NCBI GenBank assembly: GCA_021811865.1
Contig: JAKAQB010000003.1
Span: forward strand, 1-64,000
DNA length: 64,000 bases
Source of the DNA: Actinomycetes bacterium
GTDB lineage: Bacteria; Actinomycetota; Acidimicrobiia; Acidimicrobiales; Palsa-688
Direction: 5' to 3'
Shown: piece by piece, positions 31,510-40,190 of the stretch
Layout: every line of letters starts with the position of its first letter
Numbering within the stretch: position 1 is the first letter of the stretch
Program-made: the position numbers and the translations under genes
Notes under the pieces: generated by a model
What the model saw: the letters and a program-made list of their open reading frames with translations, nothing else
The model's database searches: none
What the model was told of the DNA's origin: nothing

Positions 31510-32444
31510 TGGTTCTCGAGGTGGTCAGGAAAGAGACCGCGCCGACGCCCGCGCTCGGCACCCGTGCGCGCGGCAGGGCGCACGCCCGCGAGGTGGTGCC
31601 CGTCGGCCAGCCCACGGCGGCGAGTGACGAGAAGCGCCTGCTGCGCTACGAGATGATGCCCCACATGCTCTGCCCGGGCTGCGGGCACGGCATCATCTTC
31701 GAGGCGATGCTGCGCGCGCTCGCGCGCCGCTACGAGACGCTCGACGATGTCGCCTTCGTCGCCGGCATCGGGTGCTCGAGCCGAGTCGTCGGCTACGTGG
31801 ACGCGTGCACGCTGCACACGACCCACGGCCGGCCGCTCACCTTCGCCACCGGCCTCAAGCTTGCCCGTCCCGAGCTCGAGGTGGTCGTCGTTACCGGGGA
31901 CGGCGACGGCCTGTCGATCGGCGGCAACCACCTCATCCACGCCGCGCGGCGCAACATCGACCTCACCTGCGTGCTGTTCAACAACGAGATCTATGGCATG
32001 ACGGGCGGGCAGCTCGCGCCGACGACGATTCCCGGCGCCTATACCTCGACCTCGCCGCAGGGTAACCACGAGCGGCCCTTCGACGCCGCGGCCCTCGTCG
32101 AGGCGGCGGGAGCGACGTTCGTCGCCCGCGCTCAGAGCTACCGCTCGCGCGAGTTCGAGGAGCTCTTCCTGCGGTCCTTGGACCACCGGGGTTTTTCCTT
32201 CCTCGAGGTGATGAGCGACTGCACCGAGTATTTCGCGCGCACCAACCGCCTCGGGAACGGTGCCGACCTCCTCATCAGCCAGGCGAGGGCGGAACCGGCG
32301 ATCGAGGAAGACCTCGCTGGCAGGCCGACGCTGCAGGACGTGCCCGCGAGGCCGGTACGCCCGGTGATGCCGATGGGCGTGCTCCACGAGAGCAGCCGCC
32401 AGACCCTGGAAGAGGCGATGGGCCTTTCCGGAGACCGGCCGTGA
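31509..32444 (+). CDS. korB: 2-Oxoacid:ferredoxin oxidoreductase beta subunit
   Basis: TPP-binding subunit, 311 residues. Seen: MPHMLCPGCGHGIIF (Cys pair of the conserved cluster/TPP region) near residue 55, AGIGCSSRVVGYVD, the TPP motif GDGDGLSIGGNHLIHAARRN near 134, and NNEIYGMTGGQLAPTT. An N-terminal extension of about 35 residues precedes the domain. ATG 31509 overlaps the korA stop; the stop overlaps the next start (GTGA). Known: in Thauera KorAB recycles the ferredoxin used by benzoyl-CoA reductase; the same job is likely here (inference). Confidence 0.8.
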   Translation: MVLEVVRKETAPTPALGTRARGRAHAREVVPVGQPTAASDEKRLLRYEMMPHMLCPGCGHGIIFEAMLRALARRYETLDDVAFVAGIGCSSRVVGYVDACTLHTTHGRPLTFATGLKLARPELEVVVVTGDGDGLSIGGNHLIHAARRNIDLTCVLFNNEIYGMTGGQLAPTTIPGAYTSTSPQGNHERPFDAAALVEAAGATFVARAQSYRSREFEELFLRSLDHRGFSFLEVMSDCTEYFARTNRLGNGADLLISQARAEPAIEEDLAGRPTLQDVPARPVRPVMPMGVLHESSRQTLEEAMGLSGDRP

Positions 32445-33055
32445 GCTGGCGCGTCGACGTGCGGTGCGCGGGCTCGGGCGGCCAGGGCCTCGCGCTCGCG
32501 GCCGTGGTGCTCGCCGAGGCGGGCCTCGCCGCGGGCTACGAGGTCGCGCTCACCCAGGAGTACGGCCCTGAGGCGCGCGGCGGCGCCAGCCGTGCCGACG
32601 TCGCCATCTCCGACGCCCCGATCGCCAATCCGCAGTGTGGCGTCCCAGGGATCCTCCTCGCCCTGCACGACAAGGCGTGGCGGAAGTTCGCGACGGGGGT
32701 GCCCGCCGTGACGGCGGCGCTCGCCTCCGGGGCGACGGTGGCGGTCGTAGACCGGGACCGCGTCGCGGTGGATCCCGGCGCGCCCGGCGTGATCGCGCTG
32801 GCCTTCGAGGCGGTCGCCCGCGACGAGCTGCGGGCCAAGGTCGTCGCGAACATGATCGCCGTCGGGGCGCTCGGCCTCCTGATGGAGCGCTTCGACGCCA
32901 GCGTCGTCGAGTCGGCAGTCTCCAAGCGCTCTCCCGGCTCGTTCCGCGAGCTCAACGTCGTCGCGCTCCGGCGCGGCTGGGCGATGATGTACGAGCACCT
33001 CGCCGCGACCTCCCCGCAGGAGGTGAGCGCCGGTGCCGGCCTCGCGGGTCCTTGA
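32441..33055 (+). CDS. korC: 2-Oxoacid:ferredoxin oxidoreductase gamma subunit
   Basis: 204-residue pyruvate-oxidoreductase gamma domain. Seen: VRCAGSGGQGLALAAVVLAE at the N-terminus and EYGPEARGGASRADVAIS near 45, both typical, then PGSFRELNVVALRRGW at the C-terminus. GTG start overlaps korB by 4 bases; its end overlaps the CoA-transferase start (33033) by 23 bases. Completes a three-subunit complex with korA and korB; the ferredoxin-like subunit may be supplied by the iorB tail. Confidence 0.8.
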   Translation: MSWRVDVRCAGSGGQGLALAAVVLAEAGLAAGYEVALTQEYGPEARGGASRADVAISDAPIANPQCGVPGILLALHDKAWRKFATGVPAVTAALASGATVAVVDRDRVAVDPGAPGVIALAFEAVARDELRAKVVANMIAVGALGLLMERFDASVVESAVSKRSPGSFRELNVVALRRGWAMMYEHLAATSPQEVSAGAGLAGP

Positions 33056-34325
33056 CGGCGTCCGCGTGCTCGACCTCTCCCAGGGGGCCGCAGGGCCGAT
33101 CGCGGGGATGATCCTCGGTGACCACGGTGCCGAGGTCGTGAAGGTCGACCCTCCCGGAGGAGAGTGGGGCCGCAACCTCGGCCCGCCGTTCGTCGGGAGG
33201 GATGCGGCCGCGTACTTCGGCATGAACCGCAACAAGCGGTCCATTGTGATCGACCTGAAGAAGCCAGACGGCTTGGTGGTCGCGCGGGCCCTTGCCCGGC
33301 GCTCGGACGTCCTGCTCGAGAGTTTCCGCCCGGGTGTGCTGGAGCGCCTGGGGCTCGGCTACGCGGAGCTCGCGGCCGAGGACCCGCGGCTCGTCTACTG
33401 CTCGGTTTCGGCCTTCGGCCAGGAAGGGCCGTGGCGTGACAAGCCCGGCGTCGACGGCATCGTGCAGGCGATGAGTGGGATCATGTCCGTGACCGGGGAA
33501 CCCGACGGCAGTCCTGTGAAGGTCGGTGTCCCGGCTGCGGACACCATGGGCGCGATGGCGGCGGTGCAAGGGATCCTCCTCGCGTTGCTCGGTCGCGAGC
33601 GGACCGGGCGTGGCCAGCGCGTAGAGGTGTCGCTCCTCGAGGCCATGCTCATGTTCCAGACCGTGCCGCTCTCGATGTTCCTCGCGAGCGGCACGTCGCC
33701 GGGCCGTAACGGGAGCGCCGCGCCGTACTCGGCGCCCAACGAGGCGTTCCCGACCGCGGACGGTCACGTCATGGTCGCCGCCTACTGGCCCGACCGCTGG
33801 AAGTCGCTCCTCGAGGTCCTTGGCTGCCCCGAGCTCGGCGAGGACCCGCGCTTTTCGACGGGGGCAGCGCGGGTGGAGAACCGCGCAGCAATGCAAGAGG
33901 AGCTCGCGCAGAGGTTCCGCGCACGGCCGACGGCCGAGTGGCTCGCCTCGCTCGAGGCGGTCGACGTGCTCTGCGCCCCGATCAACGACTACCGCGCGCT
34001 AGCGGAGGAGCCGTCGGTGATGGGCGAGGAGCGCTTCCCGAGCCTCGTGCATCCCGAGCTCGGCCCGGTGCCGGGCGTCGCGACCCCGGCGCGCCTGTCG
34101 GAGACCCCGGCGCGCGCCGAGCGCGCCGCGCCCCTCGTCGGCGAGCAGACGACCGAGATCCTACGCGAGCTCGGGCTCGGCGAGGACCGCATCGACGAGC
34201 TCCTGCGGTCCGGCGCCGCGGCGCGCTGGGAGCGCGCCGGCGAGGGCACGGCGGGTGGTAGGGGCGCAGCGGCAGATAGCCGGCGGGACAACGAGACTCG
34301 AGTGCCGTCGTGCACGTCCAGGTAG
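33033..34325 (+). CDS. Family III CoA-transferase (CaiB/BbsF-like)
   Basis: Moves CoA from a donor thioester (for example succinyl-CoA) to an acid. Seen in 430 residues: GVRVLDLSQGAAGPIAGMIL with the LGDHGAEVVKVDPP segment, Asp of the family III catalytic region in QAMSGIMSVTGEPDG near 145-160, and AAYWPDRWKSLLEVLG. N-terminal GTG start lies inside korC. The last about 35 residues (RGAAADSRRDNETR region) are not conserved in the family. With the following hydratase, dehydrogenase, DUF35 protein and thiolase it resembles the benzylsuccinate (bbs) or phenylpropanoid beta-oxidation sets, both of which end in benzoyl-CoA. Donor and acceptor are unknown. Confidence 0.75.
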   Translation: MPASRVLDGVRVLDLSQGAAGPIAGMILGDHGAEVVKVDPPGGEWGRNLGPPFVGRDAAAYFGMNRNKRSIVIDLKKPDGLVVARALARRSDVLLESFRPGVLERLGLGYAELAAEDPRLVYCSVSAFGQEGPWRDKPGVDGIVQAMSGIMSVTGEPDGSPVKVGVPAADTMGAMAAVQGILLALLGRERTGRGQRVEVSLLEAMLMFQTVPLSMFLASGTSPGRNGSAAPYSAPNEAFPTADGHVMVAAYWPDRWKSLLEVLGCPELGEDPRFSTGAARVENRAAMQEELAQRFRARPTAEWLASLEAVDVLCAPINDYRALAEEPSVMGEERFPSLVHPELGPVPGVATPARLSETPARAERAAPLVGEQTTEILRELGLGEDRIDELLRSGAAARWERAGEGTAGGRGAAADSRRDNETRVPSCTSR

Positions 34326-34349
34326 CGTGAGAGGAACAAGGAGGCCGAC

Positions 34350-35132
34350 ATGGACGAGCTGATCGGGGTCGAGCGCTCTGGCCGTGTTGCCCGGGTGACG
34401 ATCAACCGCGAGTCGGCGCTCAACGCGCTGACGCCGGAGATGCTGACGGACCTGCGTAGCCGCCTCGGCGAGCTCGAAGCGGACGAGGAATGCCGGGCAG
34501 TTGTCCTTGCCGGCCAGCCCCGTGCCTTCTCGGTCGGCGCCGACGTGAAAGGACGCGTCGCCGAGTACGACGCGGGAGGTGGTCGGGACCCCCTCGGTGA
34601 GGTGATCCGCGGCCTGTTTGGCGACATCGAGCGGATGACGAAGCCGGTCGTCGCCGCGCTCGCCGGCTACGTGCTGGGCGGTGGCTTCGAGCTCGCCCTC
34701 GCGTGCGACCTGCGGGTCGCCGACACGACGGCGCGCTTCGGCCTTCCCGAGGCGAAGGTCGGCAGCATGCCGGGGGCGGGGGGCACCCAGCGTCTCACCC
34801 GCCTTGTCGGGCCCGGCGCGGCGATGGAGCTCATGTTCACCGGCGAGCGGGTGGACGCGGACGCCGCCCTGCGCATCGGCCTCGTCAACCGCGTCGTCCC
34901 GGAGGGCACGTTGCTCGGTGAGGCGGACCGCCTCGCCGAGCTGATCGCGACCCGGGCGCCGCTGTCGATCGCGTGCATCAAGCGGTCGGTGCACGTCGCG
35001 CTCTCGAGCGACATGCAGACCGGCCTCGACTTCGAGAGCCAGTGCCACGCGTTCCTGCGGGGCACGAAGGACCGCGAGGAAGGGATGCGGGCCTTCGTCG
35101 AGAAGAGGGAGCCGCACTTCACGGGGCGGTGA
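34350..35132 (+). CDS. Enoyl-CoA hydratase, crotonase family
   Basis: Adds water to a 2-enoyl-CoA. 260 residues. Seen: [17 protein letters not shown], oxyanion-hole segments [10 protein letters not shown] and [20 protein letters not shown], and both catalytic Glu positions in [18 protein letters not shown] and [20 protein letters not shown], so hydratase rather than isomerase activity is expected. ATG 34350 follows AGGAACAAGGAGG. Middle step of the beta-oxidation set 33033-37573. Confidence 0.8.
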   Translation: MDELIGVERSGRVARVTINRESALNALTPEMLTDLRSRLGELEADEECRAVVLAGQPRAFSVGADVKGRVAEYDAGGGRDPLGEVIRGLFGDIERMTKPVVAALAGYVLGGGFELALACDLRVADTTARFGLPEAKVGSMPGAGGTQRLTRLVGPGAAMELMFTGERVDADAALRIGLVNRVVPEGTLLGEADRLAELIATRAPLSIACIKRSVHVALSSDMQTGLDFESQCHAFLRGTKDREEGMRAFVEKREPHFTGR

Positions 35133-35176
35133 GCGACGGACCGGGAGCGCTTCGCGGGGAGAGAGAGGTGAGAGGC

Positions 35177-35923
35177 ATGGGTGTTGCAGGCAGGGTGGCG
35201 ATCGTCACGGGAAGCGGACAGGGGATCGGCCAGGGCATCGCGCGGCATCTGGCGGCGCAGGGGGCCCGGGTCGTCCTGAACGACGTCGACGAGGCGCGGG
35301 TGAAGACGGCGGCCGACGGCCTTGCTGCCGAAGGGGGCGAGGTGGCCTACGTCGCGAGCGACGTCTCGACCGGGGAGGGCGCCGCCGCGCTCGTCGACCG
35401 TGCGCTCACGGCGTTCGGGACGGTGGACATCCTCGTCAACAACGCCGGGATCGCGCGCGACAAGTGGCTCGTCAAGATGTCCGAGGAGGACTGGGACCTC
35501 GTGATGAACGTGAACCTGCGCTCCCAGTTCCTCTGCACCAAGGCGGCGGTCGCGCACATGATGGAGAAGAAACATGGGCGCATCGTCAACATCGCCTCGC
35601 GCGCGTGGCTCGGCGGTCCGGGGCAGGCCAATTACAGCGCCTCGAAGGGCGGGGTCGTCTCCTTCACGAGGACCTGCGCCCTCGAGTTCGCGAAGTACCA
35701 GATCACGGCTAACGCCATCGCGCCGGCGCTCGTCGACACCCCGCTGTTCCGGGGCCTGGCAGACGAGGTGCAGGAGCGGCTGATCGGCACGATCCCCGTC
35801 GGGCGCATCGGAGGGCCGGAGGAGATCGCGTCCGCGGTCGCCTTCTTCTCCGCCGACGAGTCGTGGTACGTGACCGGCCAGCTCCTGTACGTCTGCGGCG
35901 GCCGCAGCATCGGCGCGGCGTGA
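35177..35923 (+). CDS. Short-chain dehydrogenase, 3-hydroxyacyl-CoA dehydrogenase-like
   Basis: 248 residues. Seen: TGSGQGIGQGIA at about 11-22 (NAD(P) site), LVNNAGIARDKWLVKM near 88, catalytic Ser in NIASRAWLGGPGQ, YSASKGGVV near 155 and VTGQLLYVCGGRS at the end. Start ATG 35177 follows GAGAGGTGAGAGG. FabG and BbsD-like enzymes share these traits. Sitting between an enoyl-CoA hydratase and a thiolase, it should oxidise the 3-hydroxyacyl-CoA (inference). Confidence 0.75.
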   Translation: MGVAGRVAIVTGSGQGIGQGIARHLAAQGARVVLNDVDEARVKTAADGLAAEGGEVAYVASDVSTGEGAAALVDRALTAFGTVDILVNNAGIARDKWLVKMSEEDWDLVMNVNLRSQFLCTKAAVAHMMEKKHGRIVNIASRAWLGGPGQANYSASKGGVVSFTRTCALEFAKYQITANAIAPALVDTPLFRGLADEVQERLIGTIPVGRIGGPEEIASAVAFFSADESWYVTGQLLYVCGGRSIGAA

Positions 35924-36003
35924 GGCTCGGCAAGCGCAGCGGTGCAGCCGTCCGAGCCCCGAGAAGCCCCAAGAGGTCGACTCGACGGAGGAGATAGAAG
36001 GAC

Positions 36004-36438
36004 ATGGTGACCACGGAGAAAGCAACTGAAGTCGTAAAGGGCCCTTATGAGATCGAAGGGGGTCTCGTCCGCCTGCGCGCTGGGCGCTGCCCGGAGTGCG
36101 GCGCCGTCTTCTGCCCGGCGCGCGTCGTCTGTGACGGGTGTGGTCACCGGGGACTCGATGAGATCCTCCTCGCCCCGCGCGGGACGACCTACACCTTCAC
36201 GACGGTGCACCAGTCGACGCCGGACTTCCGGACGCCGTACCACCTCGCTTACGTCGACTTCGACGAGCATGTGCGCGTGATGCTGCCGACCGCCGGCGAG
36301 GAGACGCCCCGGATCGGCGCAGCGGTGGAGATCGTCCTCGGGCCGGGGCCCCGTGTCGTCGACGGCGAGCCGGAGGTGGGGCCGCATGCGCTGATGGTCG
36401 GGGCGCCCGCGACAGAGAGGAGCGACGGCAATGGCTGA
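36004..36438 (+). CDS. DUF35 OB-fold/zinc-ribbon protein (BbsA-like thiolase partner)
   Basis: 144 residues. Seen: zinc-ribbon Cys at 29, 32, 43 and 46 (CPECG and CDGCG), then an OB-fold with GTTYTFTTVHQSTPDF and YHLAYVDFDEHVRVM. Such proteins bind and assist SCP2-type thiolases; in the benzylsuccinate pathway the BbsA/BbsB pair forms the benzoylsuccinyl-CoA thiolase. ATG 36004 follows GGAGATAGAAGG. Overlaps the thiolase start by 8 bases, supporting a joint complex. Confidence 0.8.
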   Translation: MVTTEKATEVVKGPYEIEGGLVRLRAGRCPECGAVFCPARVVCDGCGHRGLDEILLAPRGTTYTFTTVHQSTPDFRTPYHLAYVDFDEHVRVMLPTAGEETPRIGAAVEIVLGPGPRVVDGEPEVGPHALMVGAPATERSDGNG

Positions 36439-37573
36439 CGTGTACGTGATCGGAGCGGGGATGACCCCGTTCGGGAAGCACCCGGACAAGACCGCGGCAC
36501 AGCTCGGGGCGGCCGCCCTGCTCGAGGCCCTCGACGACGCGGGCGTCTCGCTGAAGGACATCGAGGCGGCGTGGGTTGGCAGCGTGTTCCAGGGCATGGC
36601 GATGGGCCAGCGCGCCCTCGGCGAGGGCGGTCTGTCGGGGATCCCGATCACGAACGTCGAGAACGCCTGCTCGAGCGGCTCGACGGCGATCTGGGACGCC
36701 GCGATGTCGATCAAGGCCGGCGTGTACGGCGTCGTCCTCGCGCTTGGCGTCGAGCACCTGACAGGGGCCTTCCGCGGTGCGTTCACTCCCGACGAGAGCG
36801 ACGTCGAGGCCCAGCGCGGGCTCACGATGCCGTCCGTCTACGCGATGCGCGCCCAGCGCCACTTCGCGCAGTACGGCACGACGTCTGCCCAGCTGGCGGC
36901 GATCTCCGCGAAGAACAAGCGCAACGCGGTCGCCAACCCGCTCGCCCAGTTCAAGAAGGCGGTCACCGTCGAGGAGGTGCTCGCGTCACGGATGATCGCC
37001 GACCCGCTGCACCTCCAGGAGTGCGCGCCGGTGAGCGACGGGGCGGCGGCGGTCGTCCTCGTGAGCAAGGCCAAGCGCGCCGAGCTCGGCGGCAGCCGCG
37101 CCGTGCGGCTCGCGGCATCGGTGCTGAAGAGCGGGCGTACCGAGGTCGGCCTGAAGGACATGACGCTCGAGGACCTGACCTGGCGCGCCGCCGAGGAGGC
37201 CTACGAGCGGTCCGGCCTCGGCCCGGGCGACATCCGCTTCGCCGAGGTGCACGACTGCTTCAGTATCGCCGAGGCGCTCCGGGTGGAGGGCCTCGGGCTC
37301 TTCCCGCATGGGGAGTACCCCGCCCGGGTCGTAAAGGGTGAGGCCGACCTCGACGGGCGCCTGCCGGTCAACGGAAGCGGTGGCCTGCTCGGCAAGGGCC
37401 ATCCCCTCGGAGCGACCGGCGTCGCCCAGGTTGTCGAGGTCGTCCGCCAACTGCGCGGCGAGGCGGGCGCCCGGCAGATCCCGGGTGCGCGCGCCGGGCT
37501 CGCGCACTGCAGGGGCGGCAAGGCCCAGGGTGTCGAGGGCACGGCCTGCACGGTCAACATCCTCACGGTCTAG
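36431..37573 (+). CDS. SCP2-type thiolase (BbsB-like acyl-CoA acyltransferase)
   Basis: Cleaves a 3-ketoacyl-CoA with CoA. 380 residues. Seen: catalytic Cys in VENACSSGSTAIW near 80, QLAAISAKNKRNAVANP, VHDCFSIAEAL (His) near 275, the catalytic GKGHPLGATG near 323 and LAHCRGG near 358. Its start overlaps the DUF35 gene, as in bbsA-bbsB. Candidate reactions: benzoylsuccinyl-CoA to benzoyl-CoA plus succinyl-CoA, or 3-oxo-3-phenylpropionyl-CoA to benzoyl-CoA plus acetyl-CoA. No benzylsuccinate synthase is in the window, so the second is at least as likely. Confidence 0.8.
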   Translation: MADVYVIGAGMTPFGKHPDKTAAQLGAAALLEALDDAGVSLKDIEAAWVGSVFQGMAMGQRALGEGGLSGIPITNVENACSSGSTAIWDAAMSIKAGVYGVVLALGVEHLTGAFRGAFTPDESDVEAQRGLTMPSVYAMRAQRHFAQYGTTSAQLAAISAKNKRNAVANPLAQFKKAVTVEEVLASRMIADPLHLQECAPVSDGAAAVVLVSKAKRAELGGSRAVRLAASVLKSGRTEVGLKDMTLEDLTWRAAEEAYERSGLGPGDIRFAEVHDCFSIAEALRVEGLGLFPHGEYPARVVKGEADLDGRLPVNGSGGLLGKGHPLGATGVAQVVEVVRQLRGEAGARQIPGARAGLAHCRGGKAQGVEGTACTVNILTV

Positions 37574-37576
37574 GAG

Positions 37577-38776
37577 ATGGCGGCCGTGGAAGACAGGGCG
37601 ACCGCGCCCGCGCCGCAGGGCTGGCGCGAGGAGGGCGAGTTGGTCGCGGTGCCGTGCGCGCTCATGCGCGGCGGGACGAGCAAGGCGGTGTTTCTCGAGG
37701 AGGCGGTCGTCCCGTCCGACCCGGACGGGCGTGCCCGCTTCCTCCTGGCGCTGATGGGGAGCCCCGACCCTCGCCAGATCGACGGCCTCGGCGGGGCCGA
37801 TCTGCTCACGAGCAAGGTCGCCATCATCGGCCCGCCGAGCAGCCCCGGCGCGGACCTCGACTACACCTTTGCCCAGGTGAGCGTCCGCGACGCCCGCGTA
37901 GACTACGATATCAACTGCGGCAACATCTCCGCCGCGGTCGGCGTCTACGCGGTGGAGCGCGGCCTCGTCACGGCGCAGGGCGGCGTGACGACCGTGCGCA
38001 TCAACAATGTCAACACCCGCCGCGTGTTCTACGCCGAGGTGCCGGTCGCGGCGGGGCACGCGCGCGTCGATGGGGACTGCAAGGTCGACGGCGTGCCCGG
38101 CTCGGGCGCCGAGATCCTCCTCGACTTGCGCGAGACGATCGGCACGGCGACGGGCGGCCTGCTGCCGACTGGGTCGCCGGCCGACACTCTCCTGGTGCCC
38201 GGCATCGGGCGCGTCGAGGTGTCGATCGTCGATATCGCCTACCTGTGCGTCGCGGTGCGCGCCAGCGATCTCGCCGTGCCGGCGGGCGCTCTCCCCGTGA
38301 CCCCAGACGACGAGCTGCTCGGAGCGGTGGACCGCCTGCAGCGCGCCGCAGCTCGCCACCTCGGCCTCGCCGAGGACACGCTCGTACCGGTGCCCATGCT
38401 CGTGAGCGAGCCGCATGACTACCGGACCCTCACTTCGGGCGAACTTGTCGCCGCCGAGGACATCGACCTCGTCGCCGAGGTGATCGGCGGCCAGCCGCTC
38501 GCTCTGCACAAGGCGTTCCCCGGCGGCGCCGGCGTGACGCTTGCCGTCACAGCGCGCCTGCCCGGCAGCGTTGCCGCCGTTCCCGGGGGCGGCGGGCCGG
38601 TGAGGATCGGGCACCCGAGCGGGCGTACCGTTGTCGACGTCGCGCTGCGCACCGGGCCCGGTGGAGAGGTGTCGGTCGAGCGGGCGGCGTACAGCCGCAC
38701 GGCGCGGCGGCTGATGGACGGCACAGCGTACTTGCCGGCGGCCGCGCTGGGGCGGGTTCCCGAGGCGCTGGCATGA
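37577..38776 (+). CDS. PrpF-like isomerase (2-methylaconitate / 3-methylitaconate isomerase family)
   Basis: Moves a C=C bond in a methylaconitate-type tricarboxylate or methylitaconate. 399 residues with diaminopimelate-epimerase-like fold. Seen: CALMRGGTSKAVF (27-39), Lys80 in LLTSKVAIIG and Cys114 in DINCGNISAAVG, matching the catalytic Lys/Cys region of PrpF, and a late HPSGR segment. ATG 37577 is three bases after the thiolase stop; its end overlaps the PaaK-like start (ATGA). Known partners are aconitase-type dehydratases (AcnD, DmdAB), and such a pair lies at 15489-17308. Its link to aromatic degradation is not established. Confidence 0.75.
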   Translation: MAAVEDRATAPAPQGWREEGELVAVPCALMRGGTSKAVFLEEAVVPSDPDGRARFLLALMGSPDPRQIDGLGGADLLTSKVAIIGPPSSPGADLDYTFAQVSVRDARVDYDINCGNISAAVGVYAVERGLVTAQGGVTTVRINNVNTRRVFYAEVPVAAGHARVDGDCKVDGVPGSGAEILLDLRETIGTATGGLLPTGSPADTLLVPGIGRVEVSIVDIAYLCVAVRASDLAVPAGALPVTPDDELLGAVDRLQRAAARHLGLAEDTLVPVPMLVSEPHDYRTLTSGELVAAEDIDLVAEVIGGQPLALHKAFPGGAGVTLAVTARLPGSVAAVPGGGGPVRIGHPSGRTVVDVALRTGPGGEVSVERAAYSRTARRLMDGTAYLPAAALGRVPEALA

Positions 38777-40116
38777 TCCTTCAGCCCGAGCTCGAATCCC
38801 TCCCGCAGCGCCAGCTGCGGGCCCTGCAGGCAGACCGACTCGTCGAGGTCGTGCGCTACGCCTACGAACGCGTGCCATTCTACCGCCGGCTCTTCGACGG
38901 GGCGGGCCTCGAGCCCGACGACGTCGCCGGGCCGAGCGACCTCACGGGGCTGCCCTTCACGCGCAAGTCGGACCTGCGTGATAGCTATCCCTTCGGGATG
39001 TTCGCGGTTTCGATGTCGGAGGTGGTGCGCATCCACGCTTCGACCGGCACGACAGGACGGCCGACCGTGGTCGGCTACACACGCGACGACTTGGAGCTGT
39101 TTGCCACGGTCTGTGCCCGCGCGCTCGCCGCGGCGGGCGCTGCGCCCGGCATGATCCTCCACAACGCCTACGGCTACGGGCTCTTCACCGGCGGCCTCGG
39201 CTTTCACTACGGCGCCGAGCGCCTCGGCCTCGCCGTCCTTCCAATCTCGGGCGGCGGGACTTCTCGCCAGGTTGACCTGATGCTCGACTTCCGGCCCGAG
39301 GTCCTCGCGTGCACGCCGAGCTACGCCCTCATCCTCGCCGAGGAGCTGGTGCGCCGGGGCGTACCGCCCGAGGACGTTCCCGTCCGCTTCGCAGTCCTCG
39401 GCGCCGAGCCGTGGACCGAGACGATGCGGGCTGAGATCGACCGTCTCCTCGGTGCCCGCGCGACGAACTGCTACGGACTCTCGGAGATCGTGGGCCCGGG
39501 CGTCGCGTTCGAGTGCGCAGAGGCCCGCGAGGGCTCGCACGTCGCCGAGGACCACTTCCTTCCCGAGGTGGTCGACCCAGAGACCGGCGCCGTCCTCCCC
39601 GAGGGGGAGGACGGCGTGCTCGTGGTGACGACGCTCACCAAGCAGGCGCTGCCTCTGCTCAGGTACTGGACGGGCGACGTCACGAGCCTGTCGAGCGAGC
39701 CGTGCCCGTGCGGGCGCACGTTCGTTCGCATGGCGCCAGTGTGCGGCCGCACCGACGACATGCTGATCGTGCGCGGCATCAACGTCTACCCCACGCAGGT
39801 CGAGGCCCTGCTCGGGTCCTTGGCCGAGCTGACGCCGAACTACCGGCTCGTCGTCTCGCGGCCGGGCTATCTCGACGAGATGCGGGTCGAGGTGGAGCTG
39901 AGCGAGGCCTTCTTCCGCAGCGTCTCCGCCGAGATGCTGAGCGAGGAGGTCGTCAACGCCGACCACGCGCTGCGGTCCGTGCGCGACCGGCTGTCCCAGG
40001 CGATCAAGGCAACCGTCGGCGTGAGCGCGAAGGTCCGCCTCCTCGAGCCCGGGACGGCCCCGCGCTCGGAGGGCGGCAAGATCGCGCGGGTGGTCGACGA
40101 GCGCCAGCTCGCCTAG
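38773..40116 (+). CDS. Phenylacetate-CoA ligase family enzyme (PaaK-like)
   Basis: AMP-forming aryl-CoA ligase of the PaaK type, 447 residues. Seen: YERVPFYRRLFDGAGL near 34, P-loop ASTGTTGRPTVVGYT near 95, NAYGYGLFTGGLGFHYGAE, NCYGLSEIVGPGVA near 235, YWTGDVTSL, GRTDDMLIVRGINVYP near 330 and C-terminal EGGKIARVVD. No phenylacetyl-CoA epoxidase (paaABCDE) is in the window; an oxygen-free route through phenylglyoxylate or another acid such as indoleacetate or benzoate is possible. It closes the operon and is followed by the bcr promoter. Confidence 0.8.
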   Translation: MILQPELESLPQRQLRALQADRLVEVVRYAYERVPFYRRLFDGAGLEPDDVAGPSDLTGLPFTRKSDLRDSYPFGMFAVSMSEVVRIHASTGTTGRPTVVGYTRDDLELFATVCARALAAAGAAPGMILHNAYGYGLFTGGLGFHYGAERLGLAVLPISGGGTSRQVDLMLDFRPEVLACTPSYALILAEELVRRGVPPEDVPVRFAVLGAEPWTETMRAEIDRLLGARATNCYGLSEIVGPGVAFECAEAREGSHVAEDHFLPEVVDPETGAVLPEGEDGVLVVTTLTKQALPLLRYWTGDVTSLSSEPCPCGRTFVRMAPVCGRTDDMLIVRGINVYPTQVEALLGSLAELTPNYRLVVSRPGYLDEMRVEVELSEAFFRSVSAEMLSEEVVNADHALRSVRDRLSQAIKATVGVSAKVRLLEPGTAPRSEGGKIARVVDERQLA

Positions 40117-40190
40117 TCCACGCCTAGAGATCGCTGGTGACAGCCACCCTGCCGCCGCGCCGCAGCCCCGTCGCGATGACCACCACTCAT

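Noticed and set aside
33033..37573. Complete toluene/benzylsuccinate (bss-bbs) pathway
   Set aside because: No glycyl-radical benzylsuccinate synthase and no BbsG-type acyl-CoA dehydrogenase are present in the window; only the beta-oxidation-like part resembles bbs.
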